Shown: positions 1-9,262, counted from the first letter of the stretch. The stretch is DNA of 64,000 bases from Pedobacter sp. (GCF_031119335.1 NZ_JAVHXT010000001.1:220448-284447); one strand, 5' to 3'. Numbers and translations are program-made. Notes: generated by a model not told the origin, from the sequence alone.

Positions 1-63
1 AAGATTAGTGCGGCAGAGTTAAAAGAGATAATTGACTTGATTGAAAAACCTGAAGATAAATAG
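1..63 (+). CDS. BlaI/MecI-type transcriptional repressor, C-terminal end only
   Basis: The first 20 codons read ...ISAAELKEIIDLIEKPEDK and then a stop. The gene enters from the left edge, so only its tail is visible. The tail resembles the C-terminus of BlaI/MecI/CopY-family winged-helix repressors. The next gene, an M56 BlaR1-like peptidase, starts 2 bp after the stop, which is the usual blaI-blaR1 order in Bacteroidota. In such pairs the membrane peptidase relieves repression by the BlaI protein. The family call rests mostly on this context. Confidence 0.6.
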   Translation, partial: KISAAELKEIIDLIEKPEDK

Positions 64-65
64 AT

Positions 66-1568
66 ATGCCACATCTTTTTATTATTCTGTTAAAGATAAA
101 CTTAGTGCTGCTGCTATTTGCTGCCACTTATTATCTGATATTACGCAGATTAACTTTTTACGTTCTAAATCGCTGTTTTTTGGTGTTTGGAATTGTTTTT
201 TCTACAGCTTATCCGTTCATTGATTTAACAGAATTTTTCGATAAGCAGGAAGTAGTTGCCTACTTGCCACAGCTTAACCAAAAAGCTTCTGAGTTGGTGC
301 CTACAGGGTTTTTTATCAATAATTGGCCTTATTTAAGCGCTTTGTTTTATCTGGGCGTTTTGGTGATGACTGTGAGGTTGGCTATTCAATTTATCTCACT
401 TTATAGAATTCACCGCAAATCTAGCCCGAGTACGGTTGCTAATTACAACGTTAGAACTTTGAACGAGAGTGTTAGTCCATTCTCTTTTTGGCAAACTATT
501 TATGTTAACCCGAGCTTACATAACGAAAAGGAACTGGATACCATTTTAGCGCACGAAACGGTGCATGTAAAACAATGGCACTCTGTAGATATTATTTTGG
601 CCGAGTTGAGCGTGGTTTTCTACTGGTTTAACCCTGGAGTTTGGTTAATGAAAAAGGCGGTGAAAGAAAACCTAGAGTTTATTACCGACCAAAAGATACT
701 TAAAAAGGGGATGGATAGAAAAGCCTATCAGTACAGTTTGTTAGGCGTTGGACAATTAAATACTTCGGTGCCTATTGTTAATAACTTTAATCTTTCAGAT
801 TTAAAGAAGCGTATCAAAATGATGAACGTAAAGCGCTCGTCGAAGTTAACGTTGAGCAGATACGCCTTGGCCTTACCTGTATTGTTATTAACTACGTTGG
901 CCTTTACCATTTCTAAAAAAGAAGTAAAAGCGCATTTACCACAATTAGCCAAAATTATTCCTCATTTAACTGTTGATGAGGAAGTGAAACCAGAAGAGAA
1001 AGTGGTAGTGACTGCTCGTAAAAAAGAAAAAATAGTTAAGAATAAGATAAAAGAAGAGCCAGTTAAAAAAGACACGCTTTATAGGATAAACCATATTGTA
1101 AGCACACTTTTTTTCGATAGAGATACCAATGCAAGCGGTAGACCCAGTTTAAGCGAAATTAAGGAAATGATGGCTGCTGTTACAGAAAAACTTGGACTGC
1201 CTCGCACTCAAAAACCTATTGTTAACGGAAAGATAAGCCAAGTTTTCGTTTACAAAAAAGATAGTACAATTGCTGGTGCAATGGGCGAAAGTCCTAAAGT
1301 GTCTATTAAATTTAAATCTATAGGCAAAGTTGAAGAAGTTGATTTGCCAATTCCAAATGGGGAGAAGATGATTATAGTTAGAGGTTTTAAGAAAACTGCC
1401 GATAGCGTTTCTCTCGATGACGTAAAAATGATTGTCAACGGAAAAGCTTATCCTTCGAAGGAATTAAGCAACATCAATCCAAATGAAATTCAGCACGTAC
1501 AAGTAATAAAAGGCGAAGGAAAAAAATCTCAGATACACGTAGAGCTTAAGAAAAGAGCTGAACTTTAA
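66..1568 (+). CDS. M56 (BlaR1-like) membrane metallopeptidase
   Basis: This 500-residue protein has an N-terminal membrane part: hydrophobic stretches near residues 5-35 and 85-110, and another near 265-285. The cytoplasmic zinc-peptidase motif HETVH (HExxH) lies near residue 161, in the context LAHETVHVKQWHS, with a downstream ENLEF that could carry the third ligand. The C-terminal 200 residues are soluble. They end in a segment resembling TonB plug-type repeats (VNGKAYPSKE...), often found on Bacteroidota M56 proteins. The start lies 2 bp after the BlaI stop, so the two are probably co-transcribed and translationally coupled. The expected role is a signal-sensing peptidase that inactivates the repressor. 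There is no penicillin-binding sensor domain, so a beta-lactam signal cannot be assumed. Confidence 0.85.
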   Translation: MPHLFIILLKINLVLLLFAATYYLILRRLTFYVLNRCFLVFGIVFSTAYPFIDLTEFFDKQEVVAYLPQLNQKASELVPTGFFINNWPYLSALFYLGVLVMTVRLAIQFISLYRIHRKSSPSTVANYNVRTLNESVSPFSFWQTIYVNPSLHNEKELDTILAHETVHVKQWHSVDIILAELSVVFYWFNPGVWLMKKAVKENLEFITDQKILKKGMDRKAYQYSLLGVGQLNTSVPIVNNFNLSDLKKRIKMMNVKRSSKLTLSRYALALPVLLLTTLAFTISKKEVKAHLPQLAKIIPHLTVDEEVKPEEKVVVTARKKEKIVKNKIKEEPVKKDTLYRINHIVSTLFFDRDTNASGRPSLSEIKEMMAAVTEKLGLPRTQKPIVNGKISQVFVYKKDSTIAGAMGESPKVSIKFKSIGKVEEVDLPIPNGEKMIIVRGFKKTADSVSLDDVKMIVNGKAYPSKELSNINPNEIQHVQVIKGEGKKSQIHVELKKRAEL

Positions 1569-1582
1569 GTTCGGCTCTTTTT
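1553..1582 (+). terminator. Rho-independent terminator after the blaI/M56 pair
   Basis: AGAGCTGAAC pairs with GTTCGGCTCT around a TTTAA loop and is followed by TTTTT. The left arm overlaps the last codons of the M56 gene. The convergent nudK gene ends just beyond. Confidence 0.8.
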
Positions 1583-1584
1583 GC

Positions 1585-2163
1585 TTATAGTATGTTTTTT
1601 AATCTTAAATGCTGTATGAGCATAATTGTCTTTGCATCTTTAATCTCACCGTTGTCAATCATATTTAATGCATCTTCAAAAGCTAGCTCTAAAACTTTAA
1701 TGTGTTCCTCTTCCTGAGCTAAGCCGCCGCCTTCGTTTACTTTCATAGATTTTTCATAAGCAGCAACAAAAAAGTAAAGAATTTCGGTTACAGAACCTGG
1801 TGACATATAAGCTTCGAAAACTTTGTGTATATCGGTTACTTTATAACCCGTTTCTTCTTCTGTTTCTCTTTTAATGCAGTCTTCTGGATTGTCTTTGTCT
1901 AATAGGCCTGCGCAGGTTTCTATTAACATTCCCGAAGGGTTTCCGTTGAGATAAGTTGGTAAACGAAATTGTTCGGTTAGGATGATAGTTTGCTGCTCTT
2001 GATTATAGAGTAGGATAGTGGCACCGTTTCCTCTGTCGTATGCCTCACGATTTTGAACTTGTTTGCTTCCATCTGGTCTGGTAAACTCGTAAGTTATTTT
2101 TCGAAGTGTATACCAGTTGTCACTTAGAATTTCGGTGTTTAAAATATGGATATCGTTGATCAT
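1585..2163 (-). CDS. nudK: NudK-type Nudix hydrolase (GDP-mannose pyrophosphatase family)
   Basis: A 192-residue protein with the Nudix core REtEEEtGY inside GLLDKDNPEDCIKRETEEETGY-like sequence (residues about 85-107). It also has the NudK-characteristic segments ETCAGLLD, YMSPG and VTEILYFFVA. Length and motif order match E. coli NudK closely, which hydrolyses GDP-mannose and other nucleotide sugars to NMP plus sugar phosphate. The family needs Mg2+, bound by the glutamates of the Nudix helix. It stands alone and converges with the M56 gene. Substrate choice is inferred from the family only. Confidence 0.85.
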   Translation of the reverse strand: MINDIHILNTEILSDNWYTLRKITYEFTRPDGSKQVQNREAYDRGNGATILLYNQEQQTIILTEQFRLPTYLNGNPSGMLIETCAGLLDKDNPEDCIKRETEEETGYKVTDIHKVFEAYMSPGSVTEILYFFVAAYEKSMKVNEGGGLAQEEEHIKVLELAFEDALNMIDNGEIKDAKTIMLIQHLRLKNIL

Positions 2164-2230
2164 TATTAAGATTTATAGATAGACGCAATTTTGATGAATT
2201 TGTAACGAAGCAAGTTGAAATATAGTGCAT

Positions 2231-2265
2231 AAAAAAGCGGAAGTACCGATGAGGTAAATCCGCTT
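2231..2265 (-). terminator. Terminator after the outer-membrane barrel gene
   Basis: On the minus strand AAGCGGA...TACC pairs with GGTA...TCCGCTT around TCATC, followed by a T run. It lies 28 bp beyond the stop of the barrel gene. Confidence 0.75.
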
Positions 2266-2292
2266 CATAAAATCTTTCCTTTTTTTGGATGC

Positions 2293-4938
2293 TTAGTAAT
2301 TAAACGTTACTCTAAACATCGCAACCCTTCCCGGAATTTCGTACCTGCCTACCGTTAATGCGTTTGCAGAAACGTTAATGGCTTCAAATCTCTTCACATT
2401 CGCTAAGTTGGTAATACCAAATTCTAGATCTGTTTTAAGCTTTAGTACTTTATATCGGATATTAAAATCTGCAAACAAGTACTTCAAATCTGCTTGACTA
2501 GACTGCTTGGTAAAGATGTGCTCTGCAGAAAGGTTCAAAAACACCGATTTCAAAACCGTTGCCGTTAGTCCAGATTGTTGCCTTAATTGCTGGAAATTAG
2601 TACCAATACCAGTGTTAGTAGCTTTATTTCTGTTATCTGTAAACGTGCCCGTGTAAGAGAAGTTCATGAACTTGGTCAGTTTGGCTTCAATACCCGCTTT
2701 GTAGATGTAAGTATCTGCTTCAAAAGGTAATAATTGATTATTCTGCAACTGTTGGAATTGACTATGTGAATAGCTAAATCCTGCGTTTACTGTGCTTCTC
2801 AGTGCAAATAAGTACTTGCTCAAACCCGAGTTTACACCCAAACTTTTCATTTGATTTTCTAATGGAAGCACAATACGTTGTTGTGTATTATTGGTTAAAG
2901 TATAAGCAGAAATCGTATTTAAATCAGTAATACTATAAGTAATTCCTACGTTACCGAAAATCATTTCTATCGCCTTGCGGAAATTAAAATTACCAGAGAA
3001 AGCGTGCGAAGAACTTTCTGAAATAGGAGCATTGTTAGCAAAGAGAGAACGATAGTTGCGTAAAACCGTTCCGCTATAAACATCGTCTATGGTGCCAAGG
3101 TTGTTTCTAAAGATATAAGCTGCACTTACATAATTTTCTGGACTGGTTTGGTATTTGAAATTAACCGATGGATTGATAAAGAAACGCTCCAAGTTTTTAT
3201 CTACGCTGTGGTTTGCATCATCATAACTAATGTTGTTATAACTCACAGGAACTCTAACGGCGGCAGTAATTTTATCGGTAGTGTATTCGTAAATGTTTTC
3301 TAGATAAACCCTAGATCTTAACCAATTCAAATCGTTCAGTGTGCCTGGTGCTGCAAGCTCACTGTTGCCATTAGTTTGCATTTTCGTTAAATCTGAGCTT
3401 AGATTTTGGTGCTGTACCAAAAAGCCTGCCCTATATGTCTGCACAAATTTACCTGAAGGGAATGCCATCGAAGCAAAGTTGTTGGTATAAAGCGTTGGCA
3501 AATCTAAATATTGGTTTAAACTGGCATAAGGCGTACCATTGTTTAGGATTTCCTCATTTAAACCGGGTTTAATATCTAAATACTCTGGCTGTGTTGTTCT
3601 GCTAAGCGACGAAGACAGATGAAGCATATTCCCCGATTTCAGTTTTTTGCGATAGCCTAAATCGTTCGATAAGGTGAACATATCTTGCCTTAGCGATTGG
3701 AAAGCACCTATGCCATTGATAAATACATTAGAATTGGTACGAGTAGGATTATACTCAGCAACAAAAACATTATTAAAATAGTAACCATCTGTATTGCCGT
3801 TTAAGGTAAACTGACCTCGTAATTTTTGTGGATTTAAGAAATTATCCTGATTTTCTTGGTAGTTAATTGTTTGGCCAGCTAAGCGGGTTTCTGATGATTT
3901 AAAATAGATTTGCCTGCGCTCATCGTACAGATAAGAAACATTAGCCCTTAACTGTAAGTCATTGTTAAACTTGAAAAGGTTGTTCAAATTAGCTTGACCA
4001 GCTTTGTTAAACAACGAGCGGCTTTGCGGTAAATTTGGTACGCCAGCTGCACCAGCAGAAAGTAAATTGCCCGGTTTAGAGTTGTCATTTGCGATAGGAT
4101 TAAAAGCCATGAGGTCTAGTCCAGGGTCTATACCAATGTTATTGCCTTTTAGGTTGTTCAGAAACTTCACTTTTTTATTAAAGAGCATGGCATTTACATT
4201 ACCGTCAAAACGTTCTGGAGTTCCCAAACCAGCTTTAACTTCGCCCATCACCTTTAGCTTTGCTTCGTCTTTAATCACTAGGTTTAAAGCTACATCATCA
4301 CTGGTGTTGTTTTTTTGCAGCATTTTAATCGGCTGGTCTTTCTCTATTACCTGCACTTTGTCTACCGCACCATGGGGGATAGCTTTTGTGCCAATACCGT
4401 ATTTGTCTTCCAGTAAATTATCTCCATCAATATACATGTTAGAAATGTTCTTGCCATTGTAGCTAATTTTTCCGTTCTCTGCAACTTCAATTCCAGGCAT
4501 TTTTCTTAAAACATCGCCAATGTTGCGGTCTTGTTTATCGGCAAAGTCTGAAGTTTTGTAGTTCAACGTATCTCCGTTTGAGCTTAATCTAGGGCGATTT
4601 TTAACTTCCACTGTTTTCAGACTAATTTCACTTTCGGCTAAAACAATTTCGCCGCTATTGTTAAAATCTGCTAGTTTGATGCTTTTTTTTTCAAAACCTA
4701 AAATGCTGAAATCTAGTATCAAGTCGTTCGAGGTTTCGTCAGTATTAATTACAAAATCTCCTTTTTCGTTTGTTCTAGAGAAACCAAGCGTGCTTCCTTC
4801 TTTGTCTTTTAAACTAACCATGACAGAAGGAAGCGGCTTAGCTTTTATGTCTTTAACCTTGCCCTTAATTTGCTTTTGGGAAAAAGCAGCAACAGTACTA
4901 ACGCTCATTACGATGAGCATAAATAATACCTTTTTCAT
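2293..4938 (-). CDS. Outer-membrane beta-barrel protein with CarboxypepD-like domain (TonB-receptor fold)
   Basis: I place the start at an internal ATG (MKKVLFMLIVMS), 14 codons into the listed ORF, because it begins a good signal peptide cut near AAFSQ. About 881 residues follow. A carboxypeptidase-regulatory-like domain (KQIKGKVKD...PLPSVMVSL...GDF) comes first, then a plug-like part (GDVLRKMPGIEV, YIDGDNL), then a long beta-barrel ending in aromatic YEIPGRVAMFRVTFNY. This is the OMP_b-brl_3/TonB-dependent-receptor-like family. It is the last gene of a minus-strand group with three GLPGLI proteins, a pairing common in Bacteroidota. The substrate is unknown. Confidence 0.85.
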   Translation of the reverse strand: MKKVLFMLIVMSVSTVAAFSQKQIKGKVKDIKAKPLPSVMVSLKDKEGSTLGFSRTNEKGDFVINTDETSNDLILDFSILGFEKKSIKLADFNNSGEIVLAESEISLKTVEVKNRPRLSSNGDTLNYKTSDFADKQDRNIGDVLRKMPGIEVAENGKISYNGKNISNMYIDGDNLLEDKYGIGTKAIPHGAVDKVQVIEKDQPIKMLQKNNTSDDVALNLVIKDEAKLKVMGEVKAGLGTPERFDGNVNAMLFNKKVKFLNNLKGNNIGIDPGLDLMAFNPIANDNSKPGNLLSAGAAGVPNLPQSRSLFNKAGQANLNNLFKFNNDLQLRANVSYLYDERRQIYFKSSETRLAGQTINYQENQDNFLNPQKLRGQFTLNGNTDGYYFNNVFVAEYNPTRTNSNVFINGIGAFQSLRQDMFTLSNDLGYRKKLKSGNMLHLSSSLSRTTQPEYLDIKPGLNEEILNNGTPYASLNQYLDLPTLYTNNFASMAFPSGKFVQTYRAGFLVQHQNLSSDLTKMQTNGNSELAAPGTLNDLNWLRSRVYLENIYEYTTDKITAAVRVPVSYNNISYDDANHSVDKNLERFFINPSVNFKYQTSPENYVSAAYIFRNNLGTIDDVYSGTVLRNYRSLFANNAPISESSSHAFSGNFNFRKAIEMIFGNVGITYSITDLNTISAYTLTNNTQQRIVLPLENQMKSLGVNSGLSKYLFALRSTVNAGFSYSHSQFQQLQNNQLLPFEADTYIYKAGIEAKLTKFMNFSYTGTFTDNRNKATNTGIGTNFQQLRQQSGLTATVLKSVFLNLSAEHIFTKQSSQADLKYLFADFNIRYKVLKLKTDLEFGITNLANVKRFEAINVSANALTVGRYEIPGRVAMFRVTFNY

Positions 4939-5007
4939 CAGAATGTGTGTTAGATGAAGGCCTGCCAGGTTTGCTGACAAGCCGAAAATAGTTTGTTTGG
5001 TTTGGTT

Positions 5008-5955
5008 TTATTTTTTCTTCTCTGGAAGTTCAATAGGATTGTTCAACACAAACTTTTTCGCACCCCCAGGGCCAGCTACAAAGCTGGTGCTAGTTTTTAC
5101 ATTTGCACCCATGTTTCTTCCTGCCATTTGCGCATTTGCAAACCCAATCGGGTCTTTATCTCTAGCTTCTTTCAGTTTGTCAATCTCTTTCTGCGATGTT
5201 TTAATTGCATCGGTAGGTAGTTTAATTTCACCGCCTAAGTAAGTGTCACCGTCCATTCCTCTTAACTTAAATGTACCTGTTGTTCCATTTGGTAGCGTAA
5301 CAGTTTGGTCGGCTTCTTTAGGTTTGTCTTCTTCTGTTACTTTATCAATACCAGCAAATTGGAATTTCACTTCGTTTTTTTCATCATGAGCTTCTATAAT
5401 TAAGCCCGGTAAACCATTCAATTTCCACGGACCGCTTTGGAAAGCTAAATCTGGTGCAAACCAGGCAATCCAGTTTCTACCTTTAAAGTAAGTAGTTGCT
5501 TTTTGGCATTTTACACCTGAGAAACTAGCGGTGTCTTTGCTGATTTTCCAATTAATTGAAGGTGCCTTTTCTTCGATTAAATAATTACTAATCACACGTT
5601 CTTTGGTGAAAAATTTGTTCTCGTTAGCAAAATAGAAGTAATCTACTTGAGTTACTGGCTTAGATGAAGTTCTATTAATATTGATGGCAGTAGGTCCGCC
5701 AGCTTGATTTCTAATCTGCTCTTCAAGAGATTTGCGGATTTCCATATCTCTGTTGATTTTATCGTAACTCGTAAACACCGAAGCGTTTTTACCAATCACC
5801 AAAAGCATGTTCTCGGTGTAGAAATCATTTCTTTGAGTAGTATCTCGCATGTGTGAAAGTGTATATCTCACCCTAGCTAAAGCCTTATCAGCATTTTGAG
5901 CGAAAGCCGAATTACTTATGGCAGCCGCAATTAATGTAAGTTTTAAAATCTTCAT
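5008..5955 (-). CDS. GLPGLI family exported protein (copy 3)
   Basis: A 315-residue protein with an N-terminal signal peptide (MKILKLTLIAAAISNSAFA). The family signature NGLPGLI lies near residue 180, preceded by RNWIAWFAPDLAFQSGPW. GLPGLI proteins are periplasmic or surface proteins of unknown function in Bacteroidota, usually next to an outer-membrane barrel. This copy has a longer C-terminus than its two neighbours and ends in a basic tail shared in part with copy 1 (NNPIELPEKKK against NNPIELK). It lies 69 bp upstream of the barrel gene, so co-transcription is likely. Confidence 0.85.
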   Translation of the reverse strand: MKILKLTLIAAAISNSAFAQNADKALARVRYTLSHMRDTTQRNDFYTENMLLVIGKNASVFTSYDKINRDMEIRKSLEEQIRNQAGGPTAININRTSSKPVTQVDYFYFANENKFFTKERVISNYLIEEKAPSINWKISKDTASFSGVKCQKATTYFKGRNWIAWFAPDLAFQSGPWKLNGLPGLIIEAHDEKNEVKFQFAGIDKVTEEDKPKEADQTVTLPNGTTGTFKLRGMDGDTYLGGEIKLPTDAIKTSQKEIDKLKEARDKDPIGFANAQMAGRNMGANVKTSTSFVAGPGGAKKFVLNNPIELPEKKK

Positions 5956-6031
5956 GTGTTATAATTAAGTTTTCGTAAAGCTACGAAATATTCGTAGATA
6001 GGAATATGATTTAACAAAATTTAACTTTCTT

Positions 6032-6883
6032 TTATTGTCTATATTGTGCTTTCATAAATCCTTTTGGATCTTGTTTATAAGCTTCTTCCAATCTTTTAAA
6101 TTTCTCTTTTGTAGTTTTTATAGCGTTCGAAGGCAATTTTATAATATTATCGAAATAAGCATTAGCAGCATCAAATCCCATAAAGTAGTCAATCGGACTA
6201 ATGGTTCCTAAGGTGTTCGTATTATCTTTTTTAGCATCATTCTCGCGGTAAAAATCACCATATTTAGCATTTTCTAAACCAACAAACTTAATACTGATCT
6301 GCTTGTTCTCTGTAGAAGCTTCTAGGATAAGCCCCGGTAAACCATTTAATTTTTCTGGACCAAAAGGAAAAGGTATACTGCTAGCAAACCAAGCTGTCCA
6401 TAAATTTCCGTCGATTAGCGCAATAGCTTTTTCGCATTTTAGTCCATTAATTGTTAGTTTGTCTTTCGCTATTTTCCAATTAATTAGCGGCTTTTCTTCT
6501 TCGTACAGATAATTAAATTGAGTAATACTTGCCTTGGTATGAAATTTATTTTCATTACCAAAGTTGAAATAGCTGAAATTATGCATCCAATCTGTGGCCT
6601 TTTGGTCAATCTTAAAAACAGTTGGCTTTCCATTAGAATTATTATTATTAAGTAGAGCTCTTTCTACAGATATGTGATGTTTTATTCTGTCTATACTGGT
6701 GTAGAAAGATACGTTTTTACCCATAAAAAGCGCCATCTGTTGTGTTTTAACAGGTTTTCTAATAGTAGTGTCTGCTTGGTTAGTGTAGGCGTAGTACGCT
6801 CTGGCAATAACAGTATCAGCCCTTTGAGCAAATAAGCCAGTTGTTAGTAAGCACAGGCATATTGTGTTAATAAAGATTTTCAT
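6032..6883 (-). CDS. GLPGLI family exported protein (copy 2)
   Basis: 283 residues with a signal peptide (MKIFINTICLCLLTTGLFA) and the NGLPGLI motif in LNGLPGLILEAST. It shares the pattern WKI-K-x-L/M-S/T-x-x-GLKCEKA-...-WTAWFA with its neighbours, so the three are tandem duplicates. It is the most divergent: it lacks the FKGRNWIAWFAPEL core and the NNPIEL C-terminus, ending at GFMKAQYRQ. It lies 16 bp downstream of copy 1 and 76 bp upstream of copy 3. Function unknown. Confidence 0.85.
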   Translation of the reverse strand: MKIFINTICLCLLTTGLFAQRADTVIARAYYAYTNQADTTIRKPVKTQQMALFMGKNVSFYTSIDRIKHHISVERALLNNNNSNGKPTVFKIDQKATDWMHNFSYFNFGNENKFHTKASITQFNYLYEEEKPLINWKIAKDKLTINGLKCEKAIALIDGNLWTAWFASSIPFPFGPEKLNGLPGLILEASTENKQISIKFVGLENAKYGDFYRENDAKKDNTNTLGTISPIDYFMGFDAANAYFDNIIKLPSNAIKTTKEKFKRLEEAYKQDPKGFMKAQYRQ

Positions 6884-6899
6884 GGTAAATGATTAAGAG

Positions 6900-7802
6900 T
6901 TATTTTAATTCTATTGGATTGTTAAAAATCATTGCAACAGGCGTTGGAGTTTTTAAAGCCGGAAATTGCTTTGCAATATTTAAAAGACCTTCCATCGGTG
7001 TACCTGTAAGCTGCGCTTTGGCGAAACCATAAGGATCTTCGTTCTTGGCCTTCTTAAGTCGGTTTAATTCCTCTTTACTTACCTTTAATGCTTTAGCAGG
7101 TATTCTTATTTCGTTACCCATCATCTCTGTCGCTAGTGTCTTTTCATCTTCGGTACTATTTGTTTGATCAACCGCTTTTACCGTTACAGCCTCAAAGCCG
7201 GCAAACTGAAATTGTACTTCTTTTTTTTCATCGTAGGCATCAATAATTAATCCCGGTAAACCATTTAATTTCCACGGTCCATTAGCAAATGGCAGTTCTG
7301 GAGCAAACCAGGCAATCCAATTTCTTCCTTTAAATGTAGCGGTTGCTTTTTGACATTTTAGTCCAGAGAAACTCATGGTATCGCGTTCAATCTTCCAATC
7401 AATTTTGGGTATTTCTTCTTCTACCGTATAGTCGTGCATTAATTTTTCGGCAGTAATCAACTTATTTTCTTTGTTAAAGGTGTAGTACTCCGTTTCTATA
7501 GTTTGTTGTTTTCTGTTAGATGTTATCGTAGCGCCATTCAGTGTGCCACCATTGTTCTTTATTTGCTCGGCAACGTGTTTTTTAAAATTAATTAATTGGT
7601 TAAGTCTAACATTACTCGTGTAAAGTGTGGCGTTTTTGCCAATAATGAGTACCATTTCTTCTACCCAAGGCTTGTCTTTTTTGTTGGTGTCTATCACATG
7701 AGAGAAATTATACCTTGCTTTGGCTACGGCCAATTCTGGCTGTTGCGCAAAAGATATTGTACATAAACAAATACCAATTAAAGCTAAAATGTTCTTTTTC
7801 AT
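6900..7802 (-). CDS. GLPGLI family exported protein (copy 1)
   Basis: 300 residues with a signal peptide (MKKNILALIGICLCTISFA). It contains FKGRNWIAWFAPELPFANGPW followed by NGLPGLIIDAYDEKKEVQFQFAG, nearly the same core as copy 3. It is the first gene of the apparent four-gene unit (three GLPGLI proteins and the barrel). The upstream region carries AT-rich sequence and then interspersed repeats. Function unknown; the conserved Trp/Gly-rich core suggests a small beta fold, which is inference. Confidence 0.85.
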   Translation of the reverse strand: MKKNILALIGICLCTISFAQQPELAVAKARYNFSHVIDTNKKDKPWVEEMVLIIGKNATLYTSNVRLNQLINFKKHVAEQIKNNGGTLNGATITSNRKQQTIETEYYTFNKENKLITAEKLMHDYTVEEEIPKIDWKIERDTMSFSGLKCQKATATFKGRNWIAWFAPELPFANGPWKLNGLPGLIIDAYDEKKEVQFQFAGFEAVTVKAVDQTNSTEDEKTLATEMMGNEIRIPAKALKVSKEELNRLKKAKNEDPYGFAKAQLTGTPMEGLLNIAKQFPALKTPTPVAMIFNNPIELK

Positions 7803-7896
7803 TATTTTATGTTTTTCGTAAATCTACGAATATTTCGTAATAATGCAAACGTTTATTATTTTTTCGAAAGCGAATTACTGCAGCATGGGTTGGGCT

Positions 7897-7976
7897 AGTC
7901 CCGCTTTCGCTCATAGCCTTCGCTACGTTGCGCTTACGCTAAATCGCTACGGGCTAATCCGCTCAATCGGGTTTAG
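7897..7976 (+). repeat. Interspersed palindromic element, family A (AGTCCCGCT...ATCGGGTTTA), copy 1
   Basis: It begins AGTCCCGCTTTCGCT and ends CAATCGGGTTTAG. The same begin/end pattern recurs at 24312-24371, 28441-28510, 28665-28720 (inverted) and 44393-44451. The inner part varies. All copies are intergenic. Confidence 0.7.
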
Positions 7977-8040
7977 GTAACAAAAACCTGTGCACAGCAT
8001 CTGCATTTAAACCCGATGGGAACGGAATACTTTTTTGTTG

Positions 8041-8118
8041 CGTCATTTCGAACGCAGAGAGAAATCTCTAAGTTAAAAGCAGCTATCAAACAGATTTCTC
8101 TCTGCGTTCGAAATGACG
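8041..8118. repeat. Perfect 27-bp inverted repeat (hairpin element)
   Basis: CGTCATTTCGAACGCAGAGA... at 8041-8067 is the exact reverse complement of 8092-8118, with a 24-bp centre. The arms read like the interspersed GTCATTTCGA repeats of Pedobacter-type genomes. This and the preceding element fill most of the 600-bp gap upstream of rplU. Nothing coding is evident there. Confidence 0.85.
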
Positions 8119-8331
8119 GTTGGAGAACACAAAAAAGATTACAGCGTACAGCGGGGCTACACTTAGCTACGCAGGGGAGGTACTGATTTCTTGAAAAATC
8201 ACAAATCATCAATTATCAAAAATTAGCCGCCAACCTAATGAATCAATGACCAATGAACCAATGAACAGTTAACCAATTAACCGATTTCAACAATTAACCA
8301 AAATACGTAATGAAATATTTTCTGCACGCTA

Positions 8332-8362
8332 TTGTGTTTGAGAATTAAAAGTTCTATATTTG
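8332..8362 (+). promoter_or_regulatory. Promoter of rplU-rpmA
   Basis: ATTG, 19 bp, then TATATTTG fits the Bacteroidota -33/-7 consensus (TTTG, 19 bp, TAnnTTTG). It lies 43 bp before the rplU start. Confidence 0.7.
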
Positions 8363-8405
8363 CACCTCGAATAAAAATAAATAGAAATAAAATAATTATT
8401 TAACA

Positions 8406-8717
8406 ATGTACGCAATAGTAAATATAGCAGGGCAACAATTTAAAGTTGCAAAAGACCAGCACCTTTTTGTACACCGTTTACAAGGAGATGAAGGCGCTAG
8501 TATTGAATTTGACAATGTATTGTTGGTTGACAATGGTGGTAAAATTTCTGTAGGTGCGCCTGCGGTTAAAGGAGCTAAGGTTGCGGCTAAAATCGTGTCT
8601 CATTTAAAAGGTGATAAAGTAATCGTTTTCAAAAAGAAACGTAGAAAAGGTTACAAAAAGAAAAATGGTCACCGCCAGTCATTCACGAAAATCCAGATTG
8701 AGAGTATCACTCTGTAG
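8406..8717 (+). CDS. rplU: 50S ribosomal protein L21
   Basis: 103 residues, the normal L21 length. Starts [18 protein letters not shown] and ends with the family-typical [16 protein letters not shown]...TKIQIESI. L21 binds 23S rRNA in the large subunit. The rpmA gene follows after 59 bp, the standard rplU-rpmA pair, and both are likely expressed from the promoter at 8332-8362. Confidence 0.98.
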   Translation: MYAIVNIAGQQFKVAKDQHLFVHRLQGDEGASIEFDNVLLVDNGGKISVGAPAVKGAKVAAKIVSHLKGDKVIVFKKKRRKGYKKKNGHRQSFTKIQIESITL

Positions 8718-8776
8718 TTAAAATTATTTGCAAATTCAATGATTAGCTTTTTGCTAATTGTTTAAAAGATAAAAAC

Positions 8777-9208
8777 ATGGCACATAAGAAGGGAGCCGGT
8801 AGTTCAAAAAACGGTCGCGAGTCGCATAGTAAACGTCTAGGTATTAAAATTTTTGGTGGTCAAGAGGCTATCGCTGGTAACATCATCGTTCGTCAGCGTG
8901 GTACAAAACACCACCCAGATAAAGGTGTTGGCATTGGTAAAGACCATACTTTATTTGCTTTGGTACCAGGTATTGTTACTTTCAAAAAGAAAAGAGATAA
9001 TAAATCATACGTTTCTGTATTACCAGCTGTAGTAGAAGATGCTGCTCCTGCTAAGAAAGAAGCTGCTCCTAAAGCTGAAGCTAAAAAAACTGCTGCTCCT
9101 AAGAAAGCTGCAGCTCCAAAAGCAGAAACTGCTGAGAAAGCAGAAAAAGCACCAGCTAAAAAGGCTGCTAAAGTTGAAGAAGCACCTGCTGCTGATTCTG
9201 CAGAATAA
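8777..9208 (+). CDS. rpmA: 50S ribosomal protein L27 with a long Ala/Lys/Pro tail
   Basis: The first 85 or so residues are a canonical L27: [64 protein letters not shown]. The N-terminus starts directly with MAHKKG and so needs no leader processing. L27 lies near the peptidyl-transferase centre. Beyond residue about 92 is a low-complexity tail of roughly 50 residues ([12 protein letters not shown]-type repeats), where most L27 proteins stop at about 85-90. The tail is in frame and ends before a clear terminator, so it is real rather than a read-through artefact. Confidence 0.97.
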   Translation: MAHKKGAGSSKNGRESHSKRLGIKIFGGQEAIAGNIIVRQRGTKHHPDKGVGIGKDHTLFALVPGIVTFKKKRDNKSYVSVLPAVVEDAAPAKKEAAPKAEAKKTAAPKKAAAPKAETAEKAEKAPAKKAAKVEEAPAADSAE

Positions 9209-9230
9209 TATTTGTAATTCCATTACATTC

Positions 9231-9262
9231 AAAAGCCCTGAGAATTTCTCAGGGCTTTTTTT
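9231..9262 (+). terminator. Terminator of rplU-rpmA
   Basis: AAAGCCCTGAGA pairs with TCTCAGGGCTTT, followed by a T run. It lies 22 bp after the rpmA stop. Confidence 0.93.

Noticed and set aside
4004-4462. 152-residue plus-strand ORF inside the barrel gene
   Set aside because: Antisense shadow of a well-supported gene, with low-complexity Ser/Phe/Leu composition.
7973-8212. 79-residue minus-strand ORF upstream of rplU
   Set aside because: It lies wholly across the two intergenic repeat elements and has no family resemblance.
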